Below the pieces are notes generated by a model, which was not told the DNA's origin, made no database searches, and saw only the letters and a program-made list of their open reading frames with translations. The translations under genes were made by a program, and so were the position numbers. A stretch of 64,000 bases of DNA, taken from NCBI RefSeq assembly GCF_030056575.1, contig NZ_JASHHX010000019.1:18239-82238 (forward strand), given 5' to 3'. Of the stretch, positions 1 through 7,952 are shown one piece after another; positions within the stretch are counted from its first letter, which is position 1; every line of letters begins with the position of its first letter. This DNA comes from Rhodoblastus sp. 17X3. Its GTDB lineage: Bacteria; Pseudomonadota; Alphaproteobacteria; Rhizobiales; Beijerinckiaceae.

Positions 1-293
1 TCGGCCTCCTGTTCGGTCGGATCAAGCCGCGCCAGAATGTCGTCGGCGCCGACATGCTGGCCGATGTCGGCCTTGCGCTCGATCACACGGCCGCTGATGC
101 GGAACGAGAGTTCGCTTTGCACCAGGGCGCGCACCGTTCCCGTCAGGGTGATGTCGCTGTCGTAGGATTGCGGCTGCACGATTTGCGCGACGACGGGGAA
201 GGGCGCCCGCGGCGCAGGCGCCGCCGTTTCGCCGCAGCCGGCGAGCGGCAGGGCGGCCAGGAGGAGAACGGCGAGACGGGGGAGTGCCGTCAT
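1..293 (-). CDS. RND efflux periplasmic adaptor (HlyD/MFP family), N-terminal part
   Basis: The gene runs off the left edge, so only the first ~97 residues are seen. The ATG is at 293-291. It starts with a lipoprotein signal: a hydrophobic stretch followed by the lipobox LAGC, with Cys about residue 20. The lipoyl-like hairpin of membrane fusion proteins follows (GTVRALVQSELSFRISGRV, then KADIGQHVGADDILARLDP). Such proteins link an inner-membrane RND pump to an outer-membrane channel. The gene is divergent from a TetR regulator, the usual layout for a repressed efflux operon. It belongs to the chromosomal flank outside the island. The family call is firm; the pump's substrate cannot be told. 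Confidence 0.8.
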   Translation of the reverse strand, partial: MTALPRLAVLLLAALPLAGCGETAAPAPRAPFPVVAQIVQPQSYDSDITLTGTVRALVQSELSFRISGRVIERKADIGQHVGADDILARLDPTEQEA

Positions 294-354
294 AAAGACT
301 CCTTGCGACCGGGCCATGAAGAATTTGCTGGGCTTTTGGCCAGTATCAGGATTA

Positions 355-380
355 TTATTGACTGACTGGAAAGTCAATAA
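355..380. promoter_or_regulatory. Inverted repeat, likely TetR-family operator
   Basis: The sequence shows TTATTGACT, 8 bp, AGTCAATAA, a perfect 9-bp inverted repeat. It sits between the divergent efflux adaptor and the TetR gene, 22 bp before the regulator start. Its size and position fit a TetR operator that controls both genes. That role is inferred from position. Confidence 0.6.
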
Positions 381-401
381 GGATGAGGTTGCGAGGAGAC
401 G

Positions 402-1073
402 ATGATGAAGGAGCGGGCGCGCCGCAAGGCGCAAAGGCCTGGAGAAATTCTCGAAGCCGCCTTCGACGCCTTCGCCGAGCGCGGCTTCGCCGCCACGCGC
501 ATGGAGGACATCGCCGCGCGCGCAGGGGTCACCAAGGGCGCGATCTATTGCTATTTCGAGACCAAGGAGCGCCTCTTCGAGGAAATGGTGGATCATTTCT
601 CGCAGGACATCCTGTCGGACGCGGGCGCCATGCTCGCGGCGGCGCAAGGCAGTTGCGCCGAAAAGCTCAAGGCCTATCTCGTCTATATGTATTGTCGCTG
701 CGCGCGGGATCGCTACGGGCGCGAAATGATTCGCTTCATGGTGTCGGACGGCAAGAGCTTCCCGCAGCTTGTGGAGCACCATTACCGGGATTTTTTCGCG
801 CCGGCGATGCGCATGGTCTCCGATCTGCTCGCTGCCGGCATAGCAAGCGGCGAATTCCGCCCCGAGATCGCGAAACATGGCGCCGAAATCGTCGTGGCGC
901 CCTCGGTTTTCCTGACCCTGATGCGCCTGATCTTCGACCAGAGTCTCGAGATCGACGACGAGGCCTATATCGCCGCGCACGCCGACCTTTTGCTCAATGG
1001 CCTGTTGACGCCAGCGGCGCGCGAAAACTTGTTGGCGGGAAAGACTTGCGGCGGCGGCCTAGCCCCGATATAG
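402..1073 (+). CDS. TetR/AcrR family transcriptional regulator
   Basis: A 223-residue protein. The N-terminal TetR helix-turn-helix covers about residues 12-60, with the typical order EAAFDAFAERGFAATRMEDIA, then AGVTKGAIYCYFETKERLF. The rest is the all-helical ligand and dimer domain. It probably represses the divergent RND efflux genes through the dyad at 355-380. The start could be either of two tandem ATG codons at 402 and 405. It ends 16 bp before the tRNA-Glu gene and belongs to the chromosomal flank. Confidence 0.88.
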   Translation: MMKERARRKAQRPGEILEAAFDAFAERGFAATRMEDIAARAGVTKGAIYCYFETKERLFEEMVDHFSQDILSDAGAMLAAAQGSCAEKLKAYLVYMYCRCARDRYGREMIRFMVSDGKSFPQLVEHHYRDFFAPAMRMVSDLLAAGIASGEFRPEIAKHGAEIVVAPSVFLTLMRLIFDQSLEIDDEAYIAAHADLLLNGLLTPAARENLLAGKTCGGGLAPI

Positions 1074-1089
1074 AACGATTCTCCGCGCT

Positions 1090-1165
1090 GCTCCCTTCGT
1101 CTAGCGGTCTAGGACGTCGCCCTCTCACGGCGAAAACAGGGGTTCGAGTCCCCTAGGGAGCGCCA
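1090..1165 (+). tRNA. tRNA-Glu (anticodon CTC), island integration target
   Basis: The acceptor stem GCTCCCT (1090-1096) pairs with AGGGAGC (1155-1161). The discriminator is G1162 and CCA is encoded at 1163-1165. The anticodon stem TCGCC/GGCGA encloses loop CTCTCAC with anticodon CTC at 1124-1126, which reads GAG. The T arm is CAGGGGTTCGAGTCCCCTA. The gene is complete. Its 3' part from the anticodon stem onward is duplicated at 51281-51333, so the island inserted here and left the tRNA intact. Confidence 0.96.
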
Positions 1166-1170
1166 ATAAA
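1118..1170 (+). repeat. Left attachment site (att core inside tRNA-Glu)
   Basis: These 53 bp are identical to 51281-51333. The match starts in the anticodon stem, runs through the CCA and includes five bases (ATAAA) downstream. The bases just outside differ on both sides (T1117 against A51280, A1171 against T51334). This is the standard direct repeat left by a tyrosine integrase that targets a tRNA 3' end. Confidence 0.93.
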
Positions 1171-1212
1171 ATCAATAACTTAGGTTTTTCGGGCGGCTTA
1201 AAAAGCCGTTTT

Positions 1213-1239
1213 TGGGAAACTTTTGGGAAGAATCCGTCG
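1213..1239 (+). repeat. Arm-type repeat near the left att site
   Basis: This stretch matches 51139-51165 at 23 of 27 positions in the same orientation; the shared core is GGG-A/T-AACTTTTG-G/A-GAAGAAT. Just after it, CGTTCGCTGGCGT (1241 onward) resembles CGTTCGCTGACGT at 51240 near the right end. Repeats of this kind next to both att cores are typical of arm sites bound by the integrase or its directionality factor. That role is inference. Confidence 0.55.
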
Positions 1240-1468
1240 GCGTTCGCTGGCGTTCTCCAGTGTCCGGGCGACCAATTTTTGGAGGCCGCCGAGGGCCGCC
1301 TAGCCGGCGACGAAGAACCGGGCTTTGGCAGGCGTAAATTGCCGATTCTGCTTATGGCTTCGGTCCCGGAAAAGGCCTCGACTGCGAACGCGCTAGCGGC
1401 GCGATCCCACCAAATGGACTTGAGAACTTCGTGGTCGCGGGCGATCCGAGCATTTTTAATCGAATTAT

Positions 1469-1560
1469 GTTACCGAACGGGTACAATTGGCGCAATATAG
1501 GTTGACGTTCCCGATCGGGAACATATAGGCTCTGGTCTCAATTTGTGATCGATCGGTAAC
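1469..1560 (+). promoter_or_regulatory. hipBA promoter with three evenly spaced operator-like palindromes
   Basis: Three related 16-bp dyads lie at 1469-1484 (GTTACCGAACGGGTAC), 1507-1522 (GTTCCCGATCGGGAAC, a perfect palindrome) and 1545-1560 (GTGATCGATCGGTAAC). Their starts are exactly 38 bp apart. A promoter-like pair, TTGACG (1502-1507) and TATAGG (1524-1529) with a 16-bp spacer, brackets the central palindrome. HipB proteins are known to bind several operators and repress their own operon, so this is the expected autoregulatory region of the hipB gene at 1572. Confidence 0.7.
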
Positions 1561-1571
1561 TCGAGGCCCCC

Positions 1572-1844
1572 ATGCTGCGCAACGCTGAAGATTTCGGCCG
1601 TCTCATCCGTGAGCGCCGGCGCGCTGAAGGCCTGACTCAGGACCAACTCGCCGCGCGCTGCGGCGTGGCCCGGCGTTTCATCGTCGAATTGGAGGGTGGA
1701 AAGTCCACTTGCCAGCTCGGCAAGGCGCTCACCGCCGCGCTCGAACTTGGCGTCCACCTTGGCGATCTCGCCGCGGTCGAGGGAAAGCGTTCACAGGCTG
1801 ATGAGGATCGCGACGATCCGCTCGGCGCGTTGCCTCGTTTCTGA
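1572..1844 (+). CDS. hipB: HipB-like Xre-family antitoxin
   Basis: A 90-residue protein with an Xre/Cro helix-turn-helix over about residues 10-65 (LIRERRRAEGLTQDQLAARCGV, then RRFIVELEGGKST). It lies directly before a HipA kinase gene with a 7-bp gap, so it is the antitoxin and autorepressor of the pair. The ATG has GAGG a few bases upstream. The three palindromes at 1469-1560 are its likely operators. The module is the first gene pair of the island and may help keep the island in the population. Confidence 0.85.
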   Translation: MLRNAEDFGRLIRERRRAEGLTQDQLAARCGVARRFIVELEGGKSTCQLGKALTAALELGVHLGDLAAVEGKRSQADEDRDDPLGALPRF

Positions 1845-1851
1845 GGCGCCG

Positions 1852-3165
1852 ATGACGCTCGATCTGTTCTTTGAAGACTTCCGGGTCGCCACGCTTCGCG
1901 AGGGTTCCGCAGGGATCGAACTCGCCTACGATCCCGCCTGGCTTGCCCGCCCCAACGCATTTCCGATCTCACTTTCCATGCCCCTGGTCGCCGAGGCCTA
2001 CGGCGCTGAAAAAATCCTGCCTTGGCTCGCCAACCTGCTGCCCGAGTCGCATCTTAGCGAAATTGGCCAGCTGATCGGCGTTTCGCCGCAGGACGTCATC
2101 GGCCTAATTCGCCGAATGGGTCGCGATACCGCAGGAGCGATATCCATTGGCGCGCCGCGCGGCGACTGCAATGAAAGCCGCATTGTCGGCGGGGAGGCGC
2201 AGCTCGAGCGGATCATCGAAGAATTGCCACACAGGCCCTTCCTTGTCGGTGACGAAGGCGTTTCCATGTCATTGGCCGGCGCCCAGGAGAAGCTCGGCGT
2301 CGTTCTCGTCGACGGTGAAATCGCCATCCCACTCAATGGCTCGGCGTCGACCCATATCTTGAAGCCTGATATCAGGCGGCTTCCAGGCAGCGTTCAAAAC
2401 GAGGCCTTTTGCCTCACGCTGGCTCGCCTGGTCGGTCTTGACGCGGCGCGGGTTACGACCGGCGTCGCCGGTGCGCGTTCCTACCTTCTGGTTGAGCGCT
2501 TCGATCGGCAGATGACACCGCATGGTGTCGGCCGAATTCACCAGGAAGACCTGGCGCAGACCTTGGGCGTCTTTCCCAAGGACAAGTACGAATTCGGATC
2601 AATGGGCGAAAAGATCGGGCCGGGGCTCCGGCAATTGTTCAATGCCGTCGCTGAGCGCATTTCGCCAGGTGCGCGCCTCTCTCTGCTCGACGATCTGATC
2701 TTCAATGTTGCGGTCGGGAATTCCGACGCGCATGCGAAAAATTACGCGATCCTGATCGGCGCGGGCGGCACGACGAAACTTGCCCCGATTTACGACGTCT
2801 TGTCTGGCCTGGTTTGGCCGCGGGTGACCAAGTTGTTGCCACAGGCCATAAACAGCCAACGCGATCCCGCTAATTTGCAAGGGGCCGACTGGCAAGCGCT
2901 CGCGAAGGAAATCGGGTTGAGTCCTGCGCGGACCGTCAAACGTGTCGAAGCAATCTGCGGCCTCGTCAAAAAACATGCCGATGAAGCGCTCGGCATTGTT
3001 GCTTCCATGCCTGCTGGCGGACACCCCATTATGGAACAGGCCTGCCACGAGGCAAAAAAGAGGGGCCGTCGCCTTTTGCGGCAACTGGCTGGATCGTCAA
3101 TCACGAAAGGCGACAACCTAACGGAAGACGATGGCGGCGTCACGATGGATGCCGAGTCGAATTAA
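1852..3165 (+). CDS. hipA: HipA-family serine/threonine kinase toxin
   Basis: A 437-residue protein. HipA is a protein kinase that stops growth, in the best-known case by phosphorylating glutamyl-tRNA synthetase. The N-terminal HipA subdomain (residues ~1-110) is followed by the kinase core: the substrate/ATP loop MSLAGAQEKLG near residue 142, the catalytic loop SDAHAKN at 291-297 and the metal-binding YD at 314-315. All key residues look intact. The ATG at 1852 was chosen because it lies 7 bp after hipB and starts the conserved N-terminus; the open frame upstream overlaps hipB. Its position in a tRNA-Glu island is notable given the GltX target known for E. coli HipA, but this target is not shown here. 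Confidence 0.9.
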   Translation: MTLDLFFEDFRVATLREGSAGIELAYDPAWLARPNAFPISLSMPLVAEAYGAEKILPWLANLLPESHLSEIGQLIGVSPQDVIGLIRRMGRDTAGAISIGAPRGDCNESRIVGGEAQLERIIEELPHRPFLVGDEGVSMSLAGAQEKLGVVLVDGEIAIPLNGSASTHILKPDIRRLPGSVQNEAFCLTLARLVGLDAARVTTGVAGARSYLLVERFDRQMTPHGVGRIHQEDLAQTLGVFPKDKYEFGSMGEKIGPGLRQLFNAVAERISPGARLSLLDDLIFNVAVGNSDAHAKNYAILIGAGGTTKLAPIYDVLSGLVWPRVTKLLPQAINSQRDPANLQGADWQALAKEIGLSPARTVKRVEAICGLVKKHADEALGIVASMPAGGHPIMEQACHEAKKRGRRLLRQLAGSSITKGDNLTEDDGGVTMDAESN

Positions 3166-3181
3166 CGCGTCAGCTCGCCCT

Positions 3182-3631
3182 TCAACCGCTGCCATTGATC
3201 CTTTCCCCGCTACGATAGTGCGGGTCGCCGGCAACCGACACACGTTTTGGACGAATATTGAACCGCTCGCAGATTTCCTTGATAGCCGCGTCATTCATGA
3301 GTTTGCGGTCAGCATAAAGAACAAAGTGATCCGCCGGGGCGTCGAAAACAATTCGGCCACGCGGCCAGTCTTCATATTCATAGTCGCAGGCCACAGCCCG
3401 CACAGTAGGCTCCAAAGCGCGTGATCGGCGCCAGTTTCCCCATATCTCATAATGGCCGGGGCCGTAGGTGCGGCAATCGCCATAGGGCTCGGCCTCGGAC
3501 AGCGGACAGGAAGCGGCAAGCAGACGTGTTCCGGTTGCGGTCAGGATCATCCAGAAAATGCCGACATGCGGCTCGTCGCTCGGCTTATTGCGTCCAATTT
3601 TGTCGCTTGTGTCCGGCATGTTCATTTCCAT
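3182..3631 (-). CDS. Hypothetical protein
   Basis: About 149 residues, reading toward hipA and nearly meeting its end. The product is hydrophilic, with an unusual run of aromatic residues in the middle (GHYEIWGNWRR, then DYEYEDWPRGRIVFD). The C-terminal half looks like a small folded domain (FVLYADRKLMNDAAIKEICERF). I do not recognise the family. The start was placed at the first of three clustered ATG codons (3631, 3625, 3619); the frame stays open to 3697. It is divergent from the 127-residue gene at 3656. Codon use matches coding sequence on this strand. Confidence 0.55.
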   Translation of the reverse strand: MEMNMPDTSDKIGRNKPSDEPHVGIFWMILTATGTRLLAASCPLSEAEPYGDCRTYGPGHYEIWGNWRRSRALEPTVRAVACDYEYEDWPRGRIVFDAPADHFVLYADRKLMNDAAIKEICERFNIRPKRVSVAGDPHYRSGERINGSG

Positions 3632-3655
3632 TGACAGGACATTTGGGGAAACCGA

Positions 3656-4039
3656 ATGCGTGACAAGAAAAGTGACCGGACGTTTCCTGCGCTTCATTTA
3701 GCCGAGGCGCCTGAAGCGGACGATCCAGCGGTGGTTCACATGCGCATGCTTGAGGAACTGGCCGGCCGGCTGGATCAGTACAACGTCTTTGCCAAAGGCC
3801 AGTTCGTGATGTGGAAACCGGGGCTGAAAAACCGCAAGTTTCCGGATTATGGCGAGCCTGCGATCGTGACGGCGGTTTTGGTGGCCCCGATCTTCGACCC
3901 CAGCGAAAACGCCGCCGGCAGCCCCTATTTTCAGGAACTGCTTTCGCTGGTGATCGGCGTCTTCTGCGACGACGACTTCGTCGAATATCGCGTCGACGGA
4001 AGACGCTTCGAGCCGGTTGAAGCTGGCTCTTCGACATAA
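3656..4039 (+). CDS. Hypothetical protein
   Basis: A 127-residue soluble protein. The central part reads as a compact beta-rich domain (QFVMWKPGLKNRKFPDYGEPA, then IGVFCDDDFVEYRVDGRRFEPV), compatible with a small SH3-like or TudorS-like fold, though that is a guess. No family is recognised. It is divergent from the hypothetical gene ending at 3182. Its 3' end overlaps the 3' end of the WYL regulator gene by about 109 bp in tail-to-tail orientation, so one of the two C-termini is probably less conserved. Confidence 0.5.
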   Translation: MRDKKSDRTFPALHLAEAPEADDPAVVHMRMLEELAGRLDQYNVFAKGQFVMWKPGLKNRKFPDYGEPAIVTAVLVAPIFDPSENAAGSPYFQELLSLVIGVFCDDDFVEYRVDGRRFEPVEAGSST

Positions 4040-5010
4040 TGTCGGTACAGCGCCTTCACCTGCTCGCACATGATCTCCTGCAATCGGAGCGGCGCAACGA
4101 TCGTGACAGTCGGCCCCCAAGTGAGCAGGTGGTGAACGATCTGCAACAAGGCGCCTGCGTGGAAGCGCACAACAAGGGCGCCGTCCGGCTCATCCGTCAA
4201 TGTTTGCGATGGGTGGAAAAGATATCCGCGCGCATCTCGCGCCGCTGACGCCTCAAAGCGCAAGACCACGTCATGCGGCTCCTCCTGAAAGACTCCGAAG
4301 GAACGTTCGGCATAATTTTTCAGATCGAAAATTTCCGGCCGGACGCCCAGCTCATCCGTCACCTTGACGTCGTCAATCAAATCCAGCCGATACAGGAAGG
4401 GATCCGGGCCCGGCTTGATGCTAGCGACGAGGTAATATCTCGGCCCGAAAATCAGGCCGTAGGGAATGACCTTGCGCCACCGACGATTGCCCTCCTCGTC
4501 CCGATAATAGAACCTGATCTTCTTTCCGCCTAACATCGCCTCTCGCAAGGCCGACAGCACGGAAGGGTCCTGTACGGGGCGCGGGCCGACCTGGCAGGCC
4601 AGCGTCTCAAAACATAATTGATCAGCGACATTGCGGCTCAGTTTCCGGCGGTCGTCCTCGCGAAGGCTGGCGCCAATCTTCGCACGCAGCGAATGGAGAT
4701 ATTTCGCGCGATCCGGCGCCTGTGACGCCTCCAAGGCGCGCGCTGCGTTCTCCAGTTCCGTAAGCTCAGCGACGGTCGGAATTGTCGCGAAATTGCCAAG
4801 GCCGCGCGTCGTCAAACGGAACCGGCGTTTGCGCCCATCCTCAATGTGGTCCAGCGCGCCAAAGGTTGTCTCAACCGTGTCCCGCATTCGCTCCGCGGTC
4901 CGCCGTTTCACGTCGAGACGCTCGCATATGTCATCCAGCGTAAGGCCGTCGAAATTGCTGGCGAGTAGCTGCGCCAGATAGAGAATTTTTTCGGCTTTGT
5001 CGAAACGCAT
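3931..5010 (-). CDS. WYL-domain transcriptional regulator (YafY/PafC type)
   Basis: About 359 residues. The N-terminal winged HTH (residues ~1-60) includes LTLDDICERLDVKRRTAERM. The WYL domain follows around residues 165-235 (REAMLGGKKIRFYYRDEEG, then YGLIFGPRYYLVASI), with a C-terminal WCX-like part. WYL proteins sense nucleotide-type ligands and often control defence genes. This one is divergent from the AAA+ ATPase gene at 5090 and shares a 79-bp promoter region with it. ATG at 5010 fits the conserved start (RFDKAEKILYL); a TTG at 5034 would add eight residues. Its last ~35 residues overlap the gene at 3656 and are Ser/Thr rich. Confidence 0.82.
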   Translation of the reverse strand: MRFDKAEKILYLAQLLASNFDGLTLDDICERLDVKRRTAERMRDTVETTFGALDHIEDGRKRRFRLTTRGLGNFATIPTVAELTELENAARALEASQAPDRAKYLHSLRAKIGASLREDDRRKLSRNVADQLCFETLACQVGPRPVQDPSVLSALREAMLGGKKIRFYYRDEEGNRRWRKVIPYGLIFGPRYYLVASIKPGPDPFLYRLDLIDDVKVTDELGVRPEIFDLKNYAERSFGVFQEEPHDVVLRFEASAARDARGYLFHPSQTLTDEPDGALVVRFHAGALLQIVHHLLTWGPTVTIVAPLRLQEIMCEQVKALYRHYVEEPASTGSKRLPSTRYSTKSSSQKTPITSESSS

Positions 5011-5033
5011 CGAAATATCCAAATCACAATTCA

Positions 5034-5050
5034 ACGTCCGATATTGACGT
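5034..5050. promoter_or_regulatory. Possible operator between WYL regulator and AAA+ gene
   Basis: A short dyad ACGTC, 7 bp, GACGT lies in the 79-bp divergent intergenic region. It is 40 bp before the ATPase start and 24 bp before the WYL start, where a WYL repressor site would be expected. The arms are only 5 bp long, so chance occurrence is possible. Confidence 0.3.
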
Positions 5051-5089
5051 ATTCATCCCGCATAAAATCGTCCTGTCAAGCAGGAGAAA

Positions 5090-7123
5090 ATGATGCATTC
5101 CTACGAACGCTGGGCGGTTCTCCAATATTTTTGCGCACTACTGCGGATCAAGAGTTTTGAAAAGCCCCCCAGTCCAACCGCTGACATCCATTTGTGGATC
5201 GAGTCACACGGCCGGGCATTGGGGCTTCCCCCTGTGCAATTGCCGGATGACAAGACCGATCTCCTTGGCTTCGGAATGAAAGCGAGGGAGGCGACCGGCG
5301 TCTGGAGGTCCTGGCGAGCCGAGGTTCTCGCTCGGGGCGCTCGCCCTGCGCCGCCGCCTTCGAAGCTTCAAAAGCGGATCGAATGGCTTGCCGACAGCTG
5401 CGGCCTGCAAGCGGCGCAAAGGGTCGTTCTTGGCCTGCTGACGCGACTTGCGCAAAATTCTGCGTGCGCGGAATTGGTCGCGGCCGGCAACGACCAGCTG
5501 AATTACCGCTCCGTGGAGCCGGCCTTCGATCTCAATGAGTTGCGGCGATTCTTTCCCCCGAAGACACCGACCGTCGGCTTGCGCAATGGCGGCCTTCTCA
5601 AGCAATTCGGCTTGATCCAGCTCGACCACGGCGACAACATGCGCCTGACCGAGGTGGTCGAGAGGCTTCTTTCCGTTCCTCGGCTTCGCGCCAGGGAAGT
5701 TCGCGAATTGCTCCTCGGAACATCGGACGCCGCTTCCCTTGTTTGGGATGATTTCGACCACATCGGCGCGGAAACTGATCTGGCGGCCCGCCTCGTTGCC
5801 TCCAGCACCGGCGCGCGTGGCGCGAATATCCTGCTCTACGGCCCGCCCGGTACGGGCAAGAGCGAGTTCGCACGGACGCTTGGCGCCCGTGTCCGTCACG
5901 ACGTTTATTTCGTCGGCGAAAAGGACGACCGTGAATCCGAGCCCGACCGGCGCGAACGCGTCGCCGCGCTCATCATCGCCAACGAGCTGGGCCTAGCCGC
6001 AGGCAAGATGATCCTCGTCGTGGACGAGGCAGACGATCTGTTCGCGGGCGTCGACGAGGACGACGCCTCGACGCGTCATGGCTCGAAAGTCTTCATGAAC
6101 CGCCTTGTCGAGAGGGTGCGGGTTCCGACGATCTGGATCACGAACGACCTGTCCCGGCTCGGGCCCGCCGTCATCCGGCGCATGAATCTGGTCATCCGGT
6201 TCCCGAAGCCTGGCGAGGCGATCCGTCGCACGATCGTCGAAAGAGTCGCGGCGCGGAACGATTTTGCGCTCGACCAGCAGGCTGTCGGCAAACTGGCGCA
6301 TGTCCCCGCCGCGCCGGCCTTGATCGAAAACGCAATCTCCTCCGCTGCGCGCATCAAGGGCACGGGCGAGGATGCGCTGAAGATCCTCGATGGCGGCATG
6401 AAGGCGATGGGTCATTCGCCGGCGCCCGCTGCGCCGACGCCGATCGCCTTTGACGCGGCGCTGAACCGGGCGGATGTCGATCTCTGGGCCTTGGCAGAGA
6501 AGATCAAGGCGGCGCCATCCAGGGCGCTTTCCTTCTGCCTTTCCGGGCCGCCCGGTGCCGGCAAATCGGCCTATGCGCGCTTCCTTGCGAAGGAGATGGG
6601 GCTCGAGGTTCTGGAAAAGCGCTATTCCGATATCATCTCCTGCTATCTCGGCGCGTCCGAGAAGGCGATCGCCGCCGCCTTCGAGGAGGCGGCCGATCTC
6701 GGCGCCTTTCTCATCCTCGACGAAGCGGACTCGCTCCTGCGCGATCGCGCCGCCGCGCGCTATTCCTGGGAGGTCACGCAAGTCAACGAAATGCTGACCT
6801 GGATGGAGCGGCACCCCCTGCCCTTCGCCTGCACGACCAATGCGGCCGACGCGCTCGACCCGGCCACCGCGCGGCGTTTCCTCTTCAAGATCCGCTTCCT
6901 GCCGATGGACGAGAGACAAATCGCCACAGCCTTTTTTCGGGCTTTCGGAATCGAGGCGCCGCGGTCTATCCTCAAGCTTGACCGTTTGACCCCCGGCGAT
7001 TTTGCCGTTGTTGCGCGAAAGGCGGAGGTTTTGGGCGAACGCGATTCCCTGCGGCTGGCGCGTTGGCTGGAAGCAGAGGTGGCAGCGAAGCCGGGAGGGA
7101 AAAAGATCAGGATTGGATTCTAG
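5090..7123 (+). CDS. Double AAA+ ATPase
   Basis: A 677-residue protein with two AAA+ modules. Module 1: Walker A GPPGTGKSE at 251-259, Walker B ILVVDEADD near 307-315. Module 2: Walker A GPPGAGKSA at 486-494, Walker B FLILDEADS near 539-547, with ATARRF arginine-finger-like residues later. The first ~230 residues carry no recognised domain and may bind a partner or substrate. Tandem AAA+ layout resembles the Cdc48/ClpB class of remodelling ATPases. AGGAG precedes the tandem ATG codons. It is divergent from a WYL regulator and followed after 16 bp by a GIY-YIG gene, so a regulator-ATPase-nuclease defence module is possible. A decayed copy of its C-terminus lies at 7953-8256. Confidence 0.78.
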   Translation: MMHSYERWAVLQYFCALLRIKSFEKPPSPTADIHLWIESHGRALGLPPVQLPDDKTDLLGFGMKAREATGVWRSWRAEVLARGARPAPPPSKLQKRIEWLADSCGLQAAQRVVLGLLTRLAQNSACAELVAAGNDQLNYRSVEPAFDLNELRRFFPPKTPTVGLRNGGLLKQFGLIQLDHGDNMRLTEVVERLLSVPRLRAREVRELLLGTSDAASLVWDDFDHIGAETDLAARLVASSTGARGANILLYGPPGTGKSEFARTLGARVRHDVYFVGEKDDRESEPDRRERVAALIIANELGLAAGKMILVVDEADDLFAGVDEDDASTRHGSKVFMNRLVERVRVPTIWITNDLSRLGPAVIRRMNLVIRFPKPGEAIRRTIVERVAARNDFALDQQAVGKLAHVPAAPALIENAISSAARIKGTGEDALKILDGGMKAMGHSPAPAAPTPIAFDAALNRADVDLWALAEKIKAAPSRALSFCLSGPPGAGKSAYARFLAKEMGLEVLEKRYSDIISCYLGASEKAIAAAFEEAADLGAFLILDEADSLLRDRAAARYSWEVTQVNEMLTWMERHPLPFACTTNAADALDPATARRFLFKIRFLPMDERQIATAFFRAFGIEAPRSILKLDRLTPGDFAVVARKAEVLGERDSLRLARWLEAEVAAKPGGKKIRIGF

Positions 7124-7139
7124 CAAGACGAGAATCACA

Positions 7140-7937
7140 ATGTCGATCAAAAGCAGAAGAGCGGAAACACCAGAGCAATTTGTTTATCTTTACAGGGATA
7201 AAAACGGCATCCCCCTCTATATCGGTCGCGGTAAAAGCACCGCCAGATCGTTAAGTCATACCGGTCCACACGCCCACAACGACCAACTGACAGAAACGCT
7301 GCGCAATCTAAAAGACTTCTCGATTGAGATTGCCGGGCCGTTCGGCGACGAGGAGACGGCGGCGCTCGTTGAGGGGGCGCTGATTTCAGCGTTCCAACGC
7401 ACCCCGTGCGTCAAAATCCGCAACGAGATCAACGGGCCATCGATAGCCAATTTCCGCCCGATCGGGGTGCCGCAAGAGTTTTCGTCGCGCGCTTCGGAAG
7501 CCCCACTCGGAGCCGACGACCTCAGACGAGTGTCCGGCGGCAAAACGGCGCTGGTCGTCATTGTTAAGGATAAGGCTTTCGCAGACGGTCGGGTCGGCGT
7601 CGACTTGGCAAACCCGCCCACGGACGCTGAAATTCAAGAACGCATCGATCGGTGGTGGCAACTACGTGGCAAGATGGAGCAATGGCAAGGGAATTCGGCC
7701 CTAGCGCCGTCCGCATTGATTGCTGTCTCCGGCACGCCGAAGCACCGGATAGTTGTGGGATCGCTCGAAATCGATCGCAGAGCAACGTTTCCGTGGGAGA
7801 CTAAGAAAGGTGGTTTGTGTCGGGTGCCCGTTGTTGATCACTCCAAACTGGACTTCGGAGGGATTCGCGGTCGTAGGGTTTCGTCGGGTGTCCTTCAGTT
7901 TGGCGGGGTTAGATCGCAGTTTTTCAATATCGTCTGA
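7140..7937 (+). CDS. GIY-YIG-fold protein, likely nuclease
   Basis: A 265-residue protein. The N-terminus shows the GIY-YIG strand pair (FVYLYRDKNGIPLYIGRGKS, residues ~14-33), then a helical region with ETAALVEGALISAF, where the conserved Glu of the family would fall. In many bacterial LEM-3-like members this fold cuts DNA or RNA. The middle and C-terminal parts (residues 110-265) are not recognised. The ATG at 7140 lies 16 bp after the double-AAA+ gene, so the two are probably cotranscribed. Right after its stop comes a degenerate copy of the end of that ATPase gene. Confidence 0.65.
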   Translation: MSIKSRRAETPEQFVYLYRDKNGIPLYIGRGKSTARSLSHTGPHAHNDQLTETLRNLKDFSIEIAGPFGDEETAALVEGALISAFQRTPCVKIRNEINGPSIANFRPIGVPQEFSSRASEAPLGADDLRRVSGGKTALVVIVKDKAFADGRVGVDLANPPTDAEIQERIDRWWQLRGKMEQWQGNSALAPSALIAVSGTPKHRIVVGSLEIDRRATFPWETKKGGLCRVPVVDHSKLDFGGIRGRRVSSGVLQFGGVRSQFFNIV

Positions 7938-7952
7938 TGAAGGCTTCCGGTT

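Noticed and set aside
383..1156. A 257-codon frame overlapping the TetR gene and the tRNA
   Set aside because: It is out of frame with the clear TetR protein, Arg/Gly-rich, and would run through the tRNA gene.
1279..1500. A 73-codon frame between the left att site and hipB
   Set aside because: No ribosome-binding site and no protein-like pattern; it overlaps the first hipBA operator-like dyad.
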